Part shown: positions 16,200-25,417 of the stretch, one piece after another
Position numbering within the stretch: the first letter of the stretch is position 1
Layout: the number at the start of each line of letters is the position of its first letter
Assembly (NCBI RefSeq): GCF_013359755.1
Contig: NZ_JABMCJ010000094.1
Location: 1 to 64,000 of the forward strand
Source: Tardiphaga robiniae
GTDB lineage: Bacteria; Pseudomonadota; Alphaproteobacteria; Rhizobiales; Xanthobacteraceae
DNA length: 64,000 nt
Reading direction: 5' to 3'
Program-made: the position numbers and the translations under genes
The notes under the pieces: generated by a model
What the model saw: only the letters and a program-made list of their open reading frames with translations
The model's database searches: none
Told to the model about the DNA's origin: nothing

Positions 16200-17021
16200 T
16201 CACTTCGATTTCGCTGCATCGTCGATCAGCAAGCGCGCGAGCCATGCGCGCACATCGCGCGGCTCGTCGAAGTGACCCGATACGCCTTGCGCACGGCGAC
16301 CGACGGAGAATGCGAGACCATTCATGCCGGGCATGATCGCAAATACCGATTCATCGGTGACATCATCGCCGATGAAGATCGGACGGCGCCCGCTGAACGG
16401 CTCATGCGTCATCAATTCGATCACGCCCGTCGCCTTGGTCACACCAGCCGGCTTGATCTCGCAGACAGCCTTGCCGGGCAGCACTTCGATCGGCGCATTC
16501 GGCAGATCGGCACGGATCGCGGAGACCGCATCATAGATCGCCTTCTCCGCATGCGGCGCGAGACGGTAATGCAGCGCGAGCGCATAGCCCTTGTCCTCGA
16601 GCAGAATGCCCGGGCTCAACTTTGCAATGGCAGCAAGGCGACGCTTCAATTCCTTGTCCATCGGCGGCGCGCCTGACGCGACCGATTCATTCTCTGCCGA
16701 TAGTCGCATTTCAGCGCCGTGGCCGCCGACCGCCGGGAATTGCATCGGCGCGAAAATCAGATCGATGTCGTTGATCGAGCGACCTGAGACAAGCGCCATG
16801 GCGCCATTCGTGCGCTGCAGCAGTTTGCCCATGGACGTCGCCAGATCCGGCGGCACCCACACTTCACGCGGCGTCGGCGCCAGATCGAGCAGCGTACCGT
16901 CGATATCGAGCAGCAGCGCACATTCGCTAAGCCGCGGCAATTCCGCACCCGGATACAGCACCTCTTCGGAATGCGGCGCATCGTCGACAGGAATTTCGAT
17001 AATTTTCTGAGACATGTTCAT
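16200..17021 (-). CDS. otsB: Trehalose-6-phosphate phosphatase
   Basis: The 273-residue HAD-family phosphatase removes phosphate from trehalose-6-phosphate. The catalytic DxDGT motif is in LLLDIDGTLLD (Asp39 and Asp41), the second motif is ALVSGRSINDID near residue 80, and the late metal motif is IFIGDDVTDES near residue 225. The start at 17021 is supported by GGAG seven bases upstream and lies four bases after the MFS stop, so the two are co-transcribed. A longer open frame runs into the MFS gene but is not needed. Confidence 0.94.
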   Translation of the reverse strand: MNMSQKIIEIPVDDAPHSEEVLYPGAELPRLSECALLLDIDGTLLDLAPTPREVWVPPDLATSMGKLLQRTNGAMALVSGRSINDIDLIFAPMQFPAVGGHGAEMRLSAENESVASGAPPMDKELKRRLAAIAKLSPGILLEDKGYALALHYRLAPHAEKAIYDAVSAIRADLPNAPIEVLPGKAVCEIKPAGVTKATGVIELMTHEPFSGRRPIFIGDDVTDESVFAIMPGMNGLAFSVGRRAQGVSGHFDEPRDVRAWLARLLIDDAAKSK

Positions 17022-17025
17022 GAAG

Positions 17026-18519
17026 TTACTCCACCACGGCCAGCGGCCGTGCAACTGATTCAAGCGGCTGGCGTTCCGCCGCGATGGCATAGCGCCAGCC
17101 GACAATCGCAGCCACGATCATCAGAACAGCGCCAAACAGGTAGCCGGCAAACACGCTATTGCGCGACCCGGTATCGATCAGCACGCCAAACAGCGCCGGG
17201 CCGGCAACGCCGCCGATCCCGGTGCCGATCGCGTAGAAGACAGCGATCGCCAATGCGCGCACCTCGATCGGGAACGTCTCACTGACGGTGAGATAGGCCG
17301 CACTCGCCGCCGGCGACGCAAAGAAGAAGATGATCATCCAGGCGATGGTCTGGGTCTGTGCACTCAACACATCGATCGAGAACAGATAGCCGGAGATCGC
17401 AAGCAAGATGCCCGACATGCCATAGGTAACCGCAATCATGACGCGACGCCCAAGCGTATCGAACAGCCGGCCGAGCAGCAGCGGTCCAAGAAAATTGCCT
17501 GCGGCAAACGGCAGGATATACCAGCCGACATGGTTGGACGGGATACCGAAGAAATCCGTCAGTACCAGCGCATAGGTGAAGAAGATCGCGTTGTAGAAAA
17601 ACGCCTGCGACGCCATCAGCACGAGTCCGACCAGCGACCGCTGCCGATACAGCACGAACAGTGTCTGCGCGACTTCCTTCAGCGGCGTATGATCGCGCAT
17701 CGTCAGCCTGATCTTCGGCAGCGCGGCCAGAACCGACGGCTTGGCCTTCTGATGCGCGGAGATTTCGATCTCAGCCACGATCTCTTCGGCGCGCTGCGGC
17801 TGACCGTGGATCATCAGCCATCGCGGGCTTTCCGGAATCCACATCCGCATGAACAGCACGATGAGACCCAGAATAGCACCGGTGAAATAGGCCAGCCGCC
17901 AGCCATAGGCTTGCGAAATCACTGCGGGGTCCAGCAAAACGATGGCGCAAACGGCGCCCATTGCAGCGCCCAGCCAGAAACTTCCGTTGATCACCAGATC
18001 GGTCCAGCCGCGATAGCGCGCCGGCACCAGCTCCTGAATCGTCGAATTAATCGCGGTATATTCGCCGCCAATGCCGGCGCCCGTCAGGAAGCGAAACGCG
18101 GCATAGCTGGCAAGATTCCATGACAGCGCTGTCGCGGCAGTCGCCGTGAGATAAAGCGCGAGCGTAATGAAGAACAGTTTCTTCCGGCCGATGCGGTCCG
18201 TCAGCCAGCCGAAGCCCAGCGCGCCGATCACAGCGCCTGCAAGATAAGCGCTGTTGGCAAAGCCGACATCGAGGTTCGAAAACTTCAACGCAGGATCTTC
18301 CTTCAGCGCGCCGGATAGCGCCCCCGCCAGGGTCACCTCAAGGCCGTCGAGTATCCATGTGATACCGAGCGCCAGGACAACCCGTGTGTGAAAGCCACTC
18401 CAGCGCAGCGCATCCAGGCGCGCGGGAATATCGGTTTCGATGATACGATCCGAGTCAGAAGCTGACGTCTGGCTCGGCATCGGCGAAGCCGCGATATCCG
18501 CGCTGCTCAGATAAGCCAT
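17026..18519 (-). CDS. MFS transporter, sugar/metabolite porter type
   Basis: The 497-residue protein has twelve predicted membrane segments. The MFS loop 2-3 signature is GWLTDRIGRKKLFF near residue 104, and IPESPRWLMIHGQ after segment six is typical for the sugar-porter and aromatic-acid-porter branches. It precedes otsB by only four bases, so it may move a sugar or osmolyte linked to trehalose metabolism, though aromatic acid or sugar-acid transport cannot be excluded. No regulator is attached. Confidence 0.88.
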   Translation of the reverse strand: MAYLSSADIAASPMPSQTSASDSDRIIETDIPARLDALRWSGFHTRVVLALGITWILDGLEVTLAGALSGALKEDPALKFSNLDVGFANSAYLAGAVIGALGFGWLTDRIGRKKLFFITLALYLTATAATALSWNLASYAAFRFLTGAGIGGEYTAINSTIQELVPARYRGWTDLVINGSFWLGAAMGAVCAIVLLDPAVISQAYGWRLAYFTGAILGLIVLFMRMWIPESPRWLMIHGQPQRAEEIVAEIEISAHQKAKPSVLAALPKIRLTMRDHTPLKEVAQTLFVLYRQRSLVGLVLMASQAFFYNAIFFTYALVLTDFFGIPSNHVGWYILPFAAGNFLGPLLLGRLFDTLGRRVMIAVTYGMSGILLAISGYLFSIDVLSAQTQTIAWMIIFFFASPAASAAYLTVSETFPIEVRALAIAVFYAIGTGIGGVAGPALFGVLIDTGSRNSVFAGYLFGAVLMIVAAIVGWRYAIAAERQPLESVARPLAVVE

Positions 18520-18695
18520 GCCGCCTTGCTCCTGAGCATTTGCTCGCTACCCCACGGACAAGCGGAAATCGACATCAACGCGAAAAGCCCGAAACCTTGC
18601 GGTGACGGGTCATTCAGCGCCAGAGGGTTACATTCTCCGCGAAACAACCCACGAAGAACGCGTTGGTTCCCATTTTATGCGGGGGGAATTGGGAC

Positions 18696-19436
18696 CTAGA
18701 GCGAAACGGCGTAATGCTCGTATTCGCCGCGTACCAGCTCGATATGGGCGCGCATCGCCGCCGCGGCGCCATTGCGATCGCCGCGCATGATGGCGACGAC
18801 GACGCGGTCGTGCTCAGCCTGCGACTTGGCAAGACGGCCGAGATTGCGAAATTGTGCGCGCCGGAACGGCTGCACCCGAACCCGGGTCGCAAGCGTGATC
18901 TCGGCGATATATTCGTTCTGCGAGCCCGCATAGATCGCGTTGTGAAAACGCTCGTTCACTTCGTGGAAGCGATCCGGATTGCCGTCATAGCTCAGCACCC
19001 GCAGCTCTTCGTGGATGGCCTCCAGCCCGTGACGTTGCACGGCCGGCATCCGCTCGGCCGCGAGGCCGGCACATATCGCTTCGAGCTCGGCCATCGCCTC
19101 GAACATGCCGGTGAGGCGATCGATCGACGGCTGCGCCACGACGGCGCCGCGATGCGCGCGCGAGTCGACAAGGCCGCTGGCCGTGAGCTGACGCAGCGCC
19201 TCGCGGACCGGCGTGCGCGAAACATTGAAACGCTGTGCCAGATCGGTTTCGTCGAGTGAGGTACCGGGGGGCAGCACGCCGCGCACGATCTCGTCGGCCA
19301 GTTGCAGGCGGAGTTCTTCGGCGCGCGTCATCTTGCCGGTGATAGTCCCGGCACGGTCAACCCGGCTGACCGGCCCGGCGATGCCCGCCTTGCGGCGCGG
19401 CTTCCCCGGCTGGATCAGCATGTCGTCGAAACTCAT
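18696..19436 (-). CDS. GntR family transcriptional regulator, FCD subfamily
   Basis: The 246-residue regulator has a 40-residue tail before the winged helix (LAQRFNVSRTPVREALRQL near residue 75) and a FCD ligand domain with FHEVNERFHNAIY. Its ATG overlaps the stop of the HpxZ-like gene as ATGA, so it is the last gene of the importer/amidase operon and probably controls that operon as an autoregulated local repressor. Start at 19436 is preferred because it makes this coupling; a longer frame upstream lies inside the neighbour. Confidence 0.92.
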   Translation of the reverse strand: MSFDDMLIQPGKPRRKAGIAGPVSRVDRAGTITGKMTRAEELRLQLADEIVRGVLPPGTSLDETDLAQRFNVSRTPVREALRQLTASGLVDSRAHRGAVVAQPSIDRLTGMFEAMAELEAICAGLAAERMPAVQRHGLEAIHEELRVLSYDGNPDRFHEVNERFHNAIYAGSQNEYIAEITLATRVRVQPFRRAQFRNLGRLAKSQAEHDRVVVAIMRGDRNGAAAAMRAHIELVRGEYEHYAVSL

Positions 19437-19831
19437 CCCTTGGCGCCCTGCGGTTCGTCGATCAGGCTGACAGACGCCGCCACGATTCGCCAGCCTTCCG
19501 GAAAGCGGATCCACGTCTGCATCTGTCGACCGACCTTACCCGGAGCCGTGTCGCGATAAAATAGCGTCGAGGCGACCGCAGTGTCGCGGCCATAGGCGGA
19601 AATTACCGTGCGCGCAGTGCGGCGCATCAATCCGACCGGCGAGCGTGCGCCGCGAAAGGCCTGGATCTCGTCATAGCCGTAGAGGTTTTCGCCCATGCCG
19701 TAACGGAGCGTCCGCGGATCGTTGCGAAACAACTCGCCGAGCACCGCCGTGTCGTTGGTCGTCAGTGCCTTCTCATAACGTGCGAAGGCGGCGCCCACTT
19801 CGGCGATGACGTCCGGCAGATCGATTTCCAT
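19433..19831 (-). CDS. AtzH/HpxZ-like small protein (DUF3225)
   Basis: The 132-residue protein has a NTF2-like fold of the AtzH / HpxZ family. Motifs are NDTAVLGELFRNDPRTLRYG and ENLYGYDEIQAFRGARSP, with WIRFPEGWRIVAASVS at the end. In the Klebsiella oxalurate pathway and in the Pseudomonas cyanuric acid operon, members accompany the AtzE-type amidase; AtzH was reported to have amidase-related activity of its own. It starts one base after the amidase stop, with AAAGGG as ribosome site. Confidence 0.9.
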   Translation of the reverse strand: MEIDLPDVIAEVGAAFARYEKALTTNDTAVLGELFRNDPRTLRYGMGENLYGYDEIQAFRGARSPVGLMRRTARTVISAYGRDTAVASTLFYRDTAPGKVGRQMQTWIRFPEGWRIVAASVSLIDEPQGAKG

Positions 19832-19832
19832 G

Positions 19833-21248
19833 TCAGAACCCTTTTGCGCGCGGCGCGGCAACGACGCCGGCCCGCTCCAGAGCATAAGCGACGCGCAGCG
19901 CGATGTCTTCCCGCCACGGCGCCGCAATGATCTGCACACCGATCGGCATCGGATCGAGCGGCACGGGGACGGCGACCACGGGCAGACCGATGAAAGAGAT
20001 CGGCTGGGTATGGATGCCGATATTGGCCCGCACTGGCAGTTCGACGCCGTCGAGCACGAAAGTCGCCTGCCCCAGTTTCGGCGCGATGCAAGGCGTCGCC
20101 GGCGCGATGATCACATCGACGTCCTTGAACAGTTCGAGCACCTTCGCGCGGTACCAGCGACGGAATTTCTGCGCCCGATCGACCAGCGGCGCCGGCACCA
20201 TGGCGCCGGCCAGCAACCGGTCACGCACTGCCGGATCGAAATCATTGGGACGTGTGCGCAAGCGATCCAGATGCAGCGAGGCGCCTTCAACGGTCGAGAT
20301 GACATAGGCCGCCGAACGCGCGCGGGCGACCTCGGGCAGCTCGATGTCGCGTGTGACGCCGAGCGCCTTCGTGACACGCGCAACCGCCTCCTGGGCCTCC
20401 GGAAACAGGTTCTTGCGGAAGTATCCGCCGGCCGCAGCGATGCGGAGAGAGCCGATATCCTGTCCGAGCAGCGCCGTCACCGGCTCGATGGCGCGGGTTG
20501 AACACGCCGCATCCTCGGCGTCGGGTCCCTGCATGGCGTCGTAGGACAGCGCGAGGTCCTCGACCGATCGTGCGAACGGGCCGAGATGATCGAAGCTCGC
20601 GACAAACGGAAACGAGCGCGCCCGCGACAGCCGGCCGTAAGTCGGCTTCAGGCCGAAGATACCGCAAAACGACGACGGCACGCGGATCGATCCGTTGGTG
20701 TCCGACCCCAAGGCAAGCGGCACGAGACTGCCGCCGACGGCGCCGCCGGAACCGCCCGATGAGCCGCCGGTCATCCGGGTCACGTCATGCGGATTCCGCG
20801 ACGGCCCGTCATGAATATTCTCGCCCGTAAAATCATAGGCATATTCGCCCATATTGAGCGCGCCGACCAATATGGCGCCCGCGGCTTCCATGCGTTCGAC
20901 CAGTGTCGCATCGCGGGTCGAGGTCGAACGATCGCGATTGATCCTGGAACCGGCGCGGGTCGGCAGGCCGGTGACATCGAACAGGTTCTTCACCGCAAAC
21001 GGCACGCCTGCTAGCGGGCCGACGCTTTGACCGGCGGCAATCGCGGCATCAAGCGCCTTGGCCGTTGCACGTGCGCGCTCGGCAGTGACATCGGTGAATG
21101 CGTTCAGGAGCGGATTGTGCTGCGCGATCCGCGCCAGCGCAGCTTCGGTGACAGCGAGCGCCGAGATTTTCTTCGCGGCAACCGCCTGGGCGATGTCGGA
21201 GGCCGGGCGCCAATCGCCTTCGGGGGTGATAACGGGATCAAGCTGCAT
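19833..21248 (-). CDS. AtzE/HpxY-family amidase
   Basis: The 471-residue enzyme belongs to the amidase-signature family. The catalytic lysine is in PFAVKNLFDV (Lys87), the cis-serine in GGSSGGSGG (residues 161-169) and the nucleophile in SDTNGSIRVP (Ser187). The closest named group is AtzE, which acts on 1-carboxybiuret in a complex with AtzG, and HpxY of oxalurate catabolism. It overlaps the AtzG-like gene by eleven bases, as expected for partners made in equal amounts. The ATG at 21248 is preferred; an ATG eight codons upstream is possible. The substrate is unknown; no biuret hydrolase or oxamate hydrolase gene is near. Confidence 0.92.
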   Translation of the reverse strand: MQLDPVITPEGDWRPASDIAQAVAAKKISALAVTEAALARIAQHNPLLNAFTDVTAERARATAKALDAAIAAGQSVGPLAGVPFAVKNLFDVTGLPTRAGSRINRDRSTSTRDATLVERMEAAGAILVGALNMGEYAYDFTGENIHDGPSRNPHDVTRMTGGSSGGSGGAVGGSLVPLALGSDTNGSIRVPSSFCGIFGLKPTYGRLSRARSFPFVASFDHLGPFARSVEDLALSYDAMQGPDAEDAACSTRAIEPVTALLGQDIGSLRIAAAGGYFRKNLFPEAQEAVARVTKALGVTRDIELPEVARARSAAYVISTVEGASLHLDRLRTRPNDFDPAVRDRLLAGAMVPAPLVDRAQKFRRWYRAKVLELFKDVDVIIAPATPCIAPKLGQATFVLDGVELPVRANIGIHTQPISFIGLPVVAVPVPLDPMPIGVQIIAAPWREDIALRVAYALERAGVVAAPRAKGF

Positions 21249-21435
21249 AGATGCTCGCCGGCTCGGTTTCATCTGGCAGCGAAAATTCGTCGACCATTTT
21301 AGCCATTTTCAGCGTCACCGCGAGATTGGCACGGACGGACGGCTTCCACGCGTCTTCAATCGGCAGTCCCAACGCCCCGGCGACAGCGTCGATATAGTCA
21401 TCAAGCGGTTCGGCCACGGTCCCTCTCTCGATCAT
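21238..21435 (-). CDS. AtzG/HpxX-like amidase partner (DUF4089)
   Basis: The 65-residue protein resembles GatC-like AtzG and HpxX. The central block YIDAVAGALGLPIEDAW and the LPDETEPA tail are typical of DUF4089. AtzG stabilises AtzE in a heterotetramer. The start is five bases after the stop of the ABC ATPase, without a clear ribosome site, so translation is likely coupled. It directly precedes the amidase, and the X-Y-Z order equals that of hpxXYZ. Confidence 0.88.
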   Translation of the reverse strand: MIERGTVAEPLDDYIDAVAGALGLPIEDAWKPSVRANLAVTLKMAKMVDEFSLPDETEPASIYAA

Positions 21436-21440
21436 TCGTA

Positions 21441-23255
21441 TCAGTGAACCGGCAGCGGCGGATGCGGGATCGCCGACAGCAGTTCCTTCGTATAAGCATC
21501 TTGCGGCGCATCCAGCACGGCCTCGGTCAGGCCCTGCTCGACGATCCGCCCCGTGCGCATCACGATGACACGATCGCACAGCAAACGCACCACATTCAAA
21601 TCGTGCGATACGAACAAATAGCTCATCCCCATCGACTGTTTCAGGTCCTGCAACAGGTTCAGCACCACCGCCTGGACGGAGACGTCGAGCGCAGCGGTCG
21701 GCTCATCCAGGATGATCAGCTTCGGCTGCAGCGCGATGGCCCGCGCAATGCCGACACGCGCCTTCTGGCCGCCGGACATCTGGTGCGGAAAGCGATCAAG
21801 CAACTCGAGCGGCAACCCCACCTGTCGCGCGAGGTCTTCGCATTTTGCACGCAATGCATCGGAGCCCTTGATATCACCGAGCTGCATGATCGGATCGGCG
21901 ATGGCCCGCGCCGCCGTGAAACGAGGATTCAGGCTGTCCGTGGGATCCTGAAACACCATCTGGATGCTCTTGCGCAGCGGCAGCCGCGCAAAAGAGTTCG
22001 GCGCAATCTCGCCGATCTCGTCGCCATCGAACGAGATGCGGCCCGAGGTCTTGTCGATCAGCCGCATCACCATCATCGACGTCGTGGACTTGCCGCAGCC
22101 GGATTCGCCGACAAGGCCGACGCTCTCGCCATGGCCGACCGTAAAGCTGATGCCATCGACAGCACGAAACTTGTCCGGCTCTGTCGGCGGCTTGCGCGAG
22201 AACAGTTTGGCGAGTGAGGCCGTCGCGCCCTGGCGGGCATATTCCTTGACCAGATTTTCGACGGTGAGAAGGGGCTTCTGCTCCCTCTCCCCGCTTGCGG
22301 GGAGAGGGTCGGGGTGAGGGGGAATCAGAGATTCACTCGCCGGCTCCCCCTCACCCGACGCGCTACGCGCGTCGACCTCTCCCCGCAAGCGGGGAGAGGT
22401 AAGAAGAGCCTGCACCGGCATCGCCGCGCGTTCTTCGGCCGGCAGCAGATCGCGCAGCGAGACGCCAAGCCGGGGCGTCGCCTGCATGAGCTTCTTCGTA
22501 TAGGCGTGTTTCGGATTGGCGAAGATATCCGCCGACAGCGCCGTCTCGACCACCCTGCCCTTTTCCATCACCACCACGCGATCGCAATAGGCGGCGGCAA
22601 GACCGAGATCATGAGTGATCAGGATGGTCGACATGCCGCGACTCTTGGTAAGCTCGACGACGAGATCCATCACCGCCTTCTGCGTGGTGACGTCGAGACC
22701 GGTAGTCGGCTCGTCAGCGATCAAGAGCTGCGGATTACAGGCCAGCGCCAATGCGATCACGACGCGCTGGCACATGCCGCCCGAGAGTTCGAACGGATAG
22801 GCGTGATAGCGCTCGCGCGGACGTGCGATCTTGACCTGCTCCAGCGCCTCGATGGCTTTCTCCGCACGATCTGCGCTGCCGGCCTGCGCATGCTGGCGCA
22901 GCACATCCTCGATCTGATCGCCAACCTTGCGGATTGGGTTGAGCGCCGCCCGCGGATTCTGAAAGATCATCGAGATTTCGCGGCCGCGCAGGTCGCGCAT
23001 CTGGTTCTCGGTTGCGCCCTTGATGTCGACGCCGGAAAACATCACCGAACCTTCGGCGATCTTGCCGGCGCGATCGAGAATGCGCATCACCGCATAGGAG
23101 GTGACGGATTTTCCGGAGCCGGACTCGCCGACGATGCCCAGAGTTTCGCCCTTGGCGACGGAGATATTGACGTGCTGCACCGCCTTGACGATGCCGCGTC
23201 GCGTGGCGAATTCGACAGTGAGGTCGCTGACGTCGAGAAGCGGTTGAGCGGTCAT
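21441..23255 (-). CDS. Fused dipeptide/nickel-type ABC ATPase (DppD-DppF)
   Basis: The 604-residue protein carries two complete ATPase domains. The first has Walker [10 protein letters not shown] (residues about 39-47) and signature LSGGMCQRV; the second has GESGCGKST near residue 378 and [14 protein letters not shown]. Each also has a C-terminal oligopeptide-binding ATPase extension. Between them, residues about 285-325 are encoded by a palindromic DNA repeat (22283-22400) of the family that elsewhere lies between genes; this makes the linker longer than in the usual 540-560-residue relatives. It powers the importer coded upstream and lies directly before the amidase set. Confidence 0.92.
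   Translation of the reverse strand: MTAQPLLDVSDLTVEFATRRGIVKAVQHVNISVAKGETLGIVGESGSGKSVTSYAVMRILDRAGKIAEGSVMFSGVDIKGATENQMRDLRGREISMIFQNPRAALNPIRKVGDQIEDVLRQHAQAGSADRAEKAIEALEQVKIARPRERYHAYPFELSGGMCQRVVIALALACNPQLLIADEPTTGLDVTTQKAVMDLVVELTKSRGMSTILITHDLGLAAAYCDRVVVMEKGRVVETALSADIFANPKHAYTKKLMQATPRLGVSLRDLLPAEERAAMPVQALLTSPRLRGEVDARSASGEGEPASESLIPPHPDPLPASGEREQKPLLTVENLVKEYARQGATASLAKLFSRKPPTEPDKFRAVDGISFTVGHGESVGLVGESGCGKSTTSMMVMRLIDKTSGRISFDGDEIGEIAPNSFARLPLRKSIQMVFQDPTDSLNPRFTAARAIADPIMQLGDIKGSDALRAKCEDLARQVGLPLELLDRFPHQMSGGQKARVGIARAIALQPKLIILDEPTAALDVSVQAVVLNLLQDLKQSMGMSYLFVSHDLNVVRLLCDRVIVMRTGRIVEQGLTEAVLDAPQDAYTKELLSAIPHPPLPVH
22283..22400. repeat. Palindromic repeat (CCTCTCCCCGC family) inside a gene
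   Basis: Both ends form stems: CCTCTCCCCGC-TT-GCGGGGAGAGG on the left and ACCTCTCCCCGC-AA-GCGGGGAGAGGT on the right, with GGGTGAGGGG-type arms inside. The whole block is in frame in the ATPase gene, where it codes for a Pro/Gly/Ser/Glu-rich linker. The same family lies at 23284-23437 and 43485-43736, both between genes. Confidence 0.88.
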
Positions 23256-23283
23256 GCCGATGTCTCCACGTGCTCGGTAGGCT

Positions 23284-23437
23284 CCCTCGCCCCGCCCTTG
23301 CGGGGAGAGGGTTGGGGTGAGGGGCTCTTGCGATCCGCAAACACCTGCGTTGATGGCGAGGTCGGTGCCCTGCCCCTCACCCGCCGCTCGCTACGCGAGC
23401 GTCGACCTCTCCCCGCGCAGAGCGGGGAGAGGTTAAG
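23284..23437. repeat. Palindromic intergenic repeat, CCTCTCCCCGC family
   Basis: The unit begins CCCTCGCCCCGCC...GCGGGGAGAGGG and ends GACCTCTCCCCGCGC...GCGGGGAGAGG, with GGGTGAGGGGC and GCCCCTCACCC arms inside, so it can fold as a long branched hairpin. It occupies most of the 211-bp gap between the dppC-like and dppDF-like genes of one operon. It could lower or protect the downstream transcript. Confidence 0.85.
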
Positions 23438-23466
23438 AAAGCGATCTGCGGAGTGTGCTTGCATCG

Positions 23467-24387
23467 TTACGTCCGTCGCTGCGGATCGACGATGTCACGC
23501 AGACCGTCGCCGAGCAGGTTGAAGCAGAACACCGCGATCATCAGCGCCAAACCGGGAAACAATGCGATCCACCATTCGCCCGACACCATGAAGGATGCGC
23601 CTTCGGCGACCATGATGCCCCATTCCGCAGTCGGCGGACGGACACCAAGACCGATGAAGGAGAGGCCCGCCGCATTGAGGATCGCGTAACCCATGGTCAG
23701 CGACATCTGCACGATCATGATCGGCATGATGTTGGGCAGGATATGCACCAGCAGGATGCGCATCTCGCTATTGCCCGACAGCCGGGCCGCCTGCACGAAG
23801 CCGGCCTCGCGGCGGACATTGGCTTCGGCGCGCGCAACACGCGCATAGAGCGGGAAGTTCACGATCGCCGTCGCGATGATGATGTTCTGCACGGTGTTGC
23901 CCAGCGCAGCGACGATGCCCATGGCCAGCACGAACAGCGGAAATGCCATGATCGTATCGGCGATGCGGCCGACGATGCGATCGGTCCAACCACCGAAATA
24001 GCCCGACGCAATACCGGCGAGGCCGCCCATGGCGAACACCAGGATGACCGAGGCAATCGCGATGAAGAAATCAAGCCGGGTCGCGACGATGACGCGGCTG
24101 AAAATATCGCGGCCGAGCTGATCGGTGCCGAACCAGTGCGCCGCAGATGGCGCCTTCAACGCCTGCGCCGTGTCGCTGGCGAGCGGATCGTAAGGCACGA
24201 TGTAGGGACCGAACAATGCAGCGAAAACGATCAGCACCAGCAGGCCGAATGCAAAAGCCGTGACGCGATTCTCGCCTAGAATGTAACGCGTGTGCTGCAG
24301 CGTCGCCGCAAGGCCGGATGTGCGCTTTGCGGGCGCCGGCTGCGGTGCAGGAACGGCTTCGGAATCGACAGGCGTGACAGCGTTCAT
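23467..24387 (-). CDS. Dipeptide-type ABC transporter permease, DppC family
   Basis: The 306-residue permease has a soluble N-terminal tail, an OppC_N segment (TRYILGENRVTAFAFGLLV) and five further membrane helices. The DppC hallmark HWFGTDQLGRDIFSRV is near residue 83 and the ATPase-contacting EAA loop is EANVRREAGFVQAARLSG near residue 185. It pairs with the DppB-like permease coded ten bases upstream. The range of substrates in this family includes peptides, nickel and other amides. Confidence 0.93.
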   Translation of the reverse strand: MNAVTPVDSEAVPAPQPAPAKRTSGLAATLQHTRYILGENRVTAFAFGLLVLIVFAALFGPYIVPYDPLASDTAQALKAPSAAHWFGTDQLGRDIFSRVIVATRLDFFIAIASVILVFAMGGLAGIASGYFGGWTDRIVGRIADTIMAFPLFVLAMGIVAALGNTVQNIIIATAIVNFPLYARVARAEANVRREAGFVQAARLSGNSEMRILLVHILPNIMPIMIVQMSLTMGYAILNAAGLSFIGLGVRPPTAEWGIMVAEGASFMVSGEWWIALFPGLALMIAVFCFNLLGDGLRDIVDPQRRT

Positions 24388-24397
24388 GGTTTACACC

Positions 24398-25411
24398 TCA
24401 CCCTTCCAGCCGCACGCGTGGATCGATCACGCCGTAGAGAATGTCGATGATCAGATTGATCAGCACATACATGACGGCCATCGTCAGTACGAAGCCCTGC
24501 ACCGGCGCGAAATCCGACGAGATCAACGCTTCGACCGCGTAGGAGCCGATGCCCGGCCAGGCAAAGACTTTTTCGACCAGCACGTTGGCGCCGAGCAGAA
24601 ACGAGAATGTCATCGACAGCGTGGTGATGACCGGCAGCATGGCGTTACGAAAGGCGTAAGTGACGATCACGGCGCGTGGCGACAGGCCGCTGGCGCGCGC
24701 CGTACGCACGAAGTCCGATGACAGGATCGCCAGCATCGACGCGCGGGTCATGCGTGCGATCGGCGCCAGCGAGAAGATCGCCAGCGTCGCCGTCGGCAGG
24801 ATCAATTGGTTGAAGGCGGACCTGAAGGCTTCCCAGTCACGGGCGATGAGACTGTCGATCAGATAGAAGCCGGTCACGTTGGGCGGCGTCGACGCGAACA
24901 CGTCGAGACGTCCGAGCGGCGCCGGCGACCAGCCGAGCCTGAAATAGAACACATAGACCAGCACCAGGCCGGTGAAGAACACTGGCAGCGACACGCCGGC
25001 CGTCGTCGTTACCCGGCAGAGATGATCAATCCACGAGCCCGGCCGGGTGGCGGCGAGAATGCCGAGCGGAATGGCGATCATGACCGAGACCAGGAGACCC
25101 AGCAGCGTCAGCTCGGCCGATGCCGGCAGGCGGTTGCGCAGCTCCGTCGCCACCGGCTGTCCGGTCGTCAGCGAGTTGCCGAAATCACCCTTGGCCAGAT
25201 CGGCGGTGTAGCGGAGAAACTGCTCGATCAGCGGCTTGTCGAGACCGAGCTTCTTGCGGATTTCCTCGATCGCCTGTTTGTCCGCTGACGGTCCTGCGAA
25301 ATAGGCCGCGGGATCGCCTGGCAGCGCGCGCGTCAACAGGAATGTGACGATGACGACCCCGATCAAGCTCGGGATCGCGAACATCAATCGTTTGCCGATC
25401 AGGCTGAGCAT
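24398..25411 (-). CDS. Dipeptide-type ABC transporter permease, DppB family
   Basis: The 337-residue permease shows the DppB N-terminus IGKRLMFAIPSLIGVVIVTFLL, the periplasmic loop ALPGDPAAYFAGP, the YxRLTRAS-type EAA loop as RMTRASMLAILSSDFVRTAR near residue 225, and six membrane helices. It starts six bases after the binding-protein stop, so the two are tightly linked. Confidence 0.93.
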   Translation of the reverse strand: MLSLIGKRLMFAIPSLIGVVIVTFLLTRALPGDPAAYFAGPSADKQAIEEIRKKLGLDKPLIEQFLRYTADLAKGDFGNSLTTGQPVATELRNRLPASAELTLLGLLVSVMIAIPLGILAATRPGSWIDHLCRVTTTAGVSLPVFFTGLVLVYVFYFRLGWSPAPLGRLDVFASTPPNVTGFYLIDSLIARDWEAFRSAFNQLILPTATLAIFSLAPIARMTRASMLAILSSDFVRTARASGLSPRAVIVTYAFRNAMLPVITTLSMTFSFLLGANVLVEKVFAWPGIGSYAVEALISSDFAPVQGFVLTMAVMYVLINLIIDILYGVIDPRVRLEG

Positions 25412-25417
25412 GACACA

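Noticed and set aside
18666-18670. GTTCC as part of an EcfG promoter before the MFS gene
   Set aside because: There is no AACG at 16-17 bases distance, so the consensus is not met, and it lies on the wrong side of the gene.
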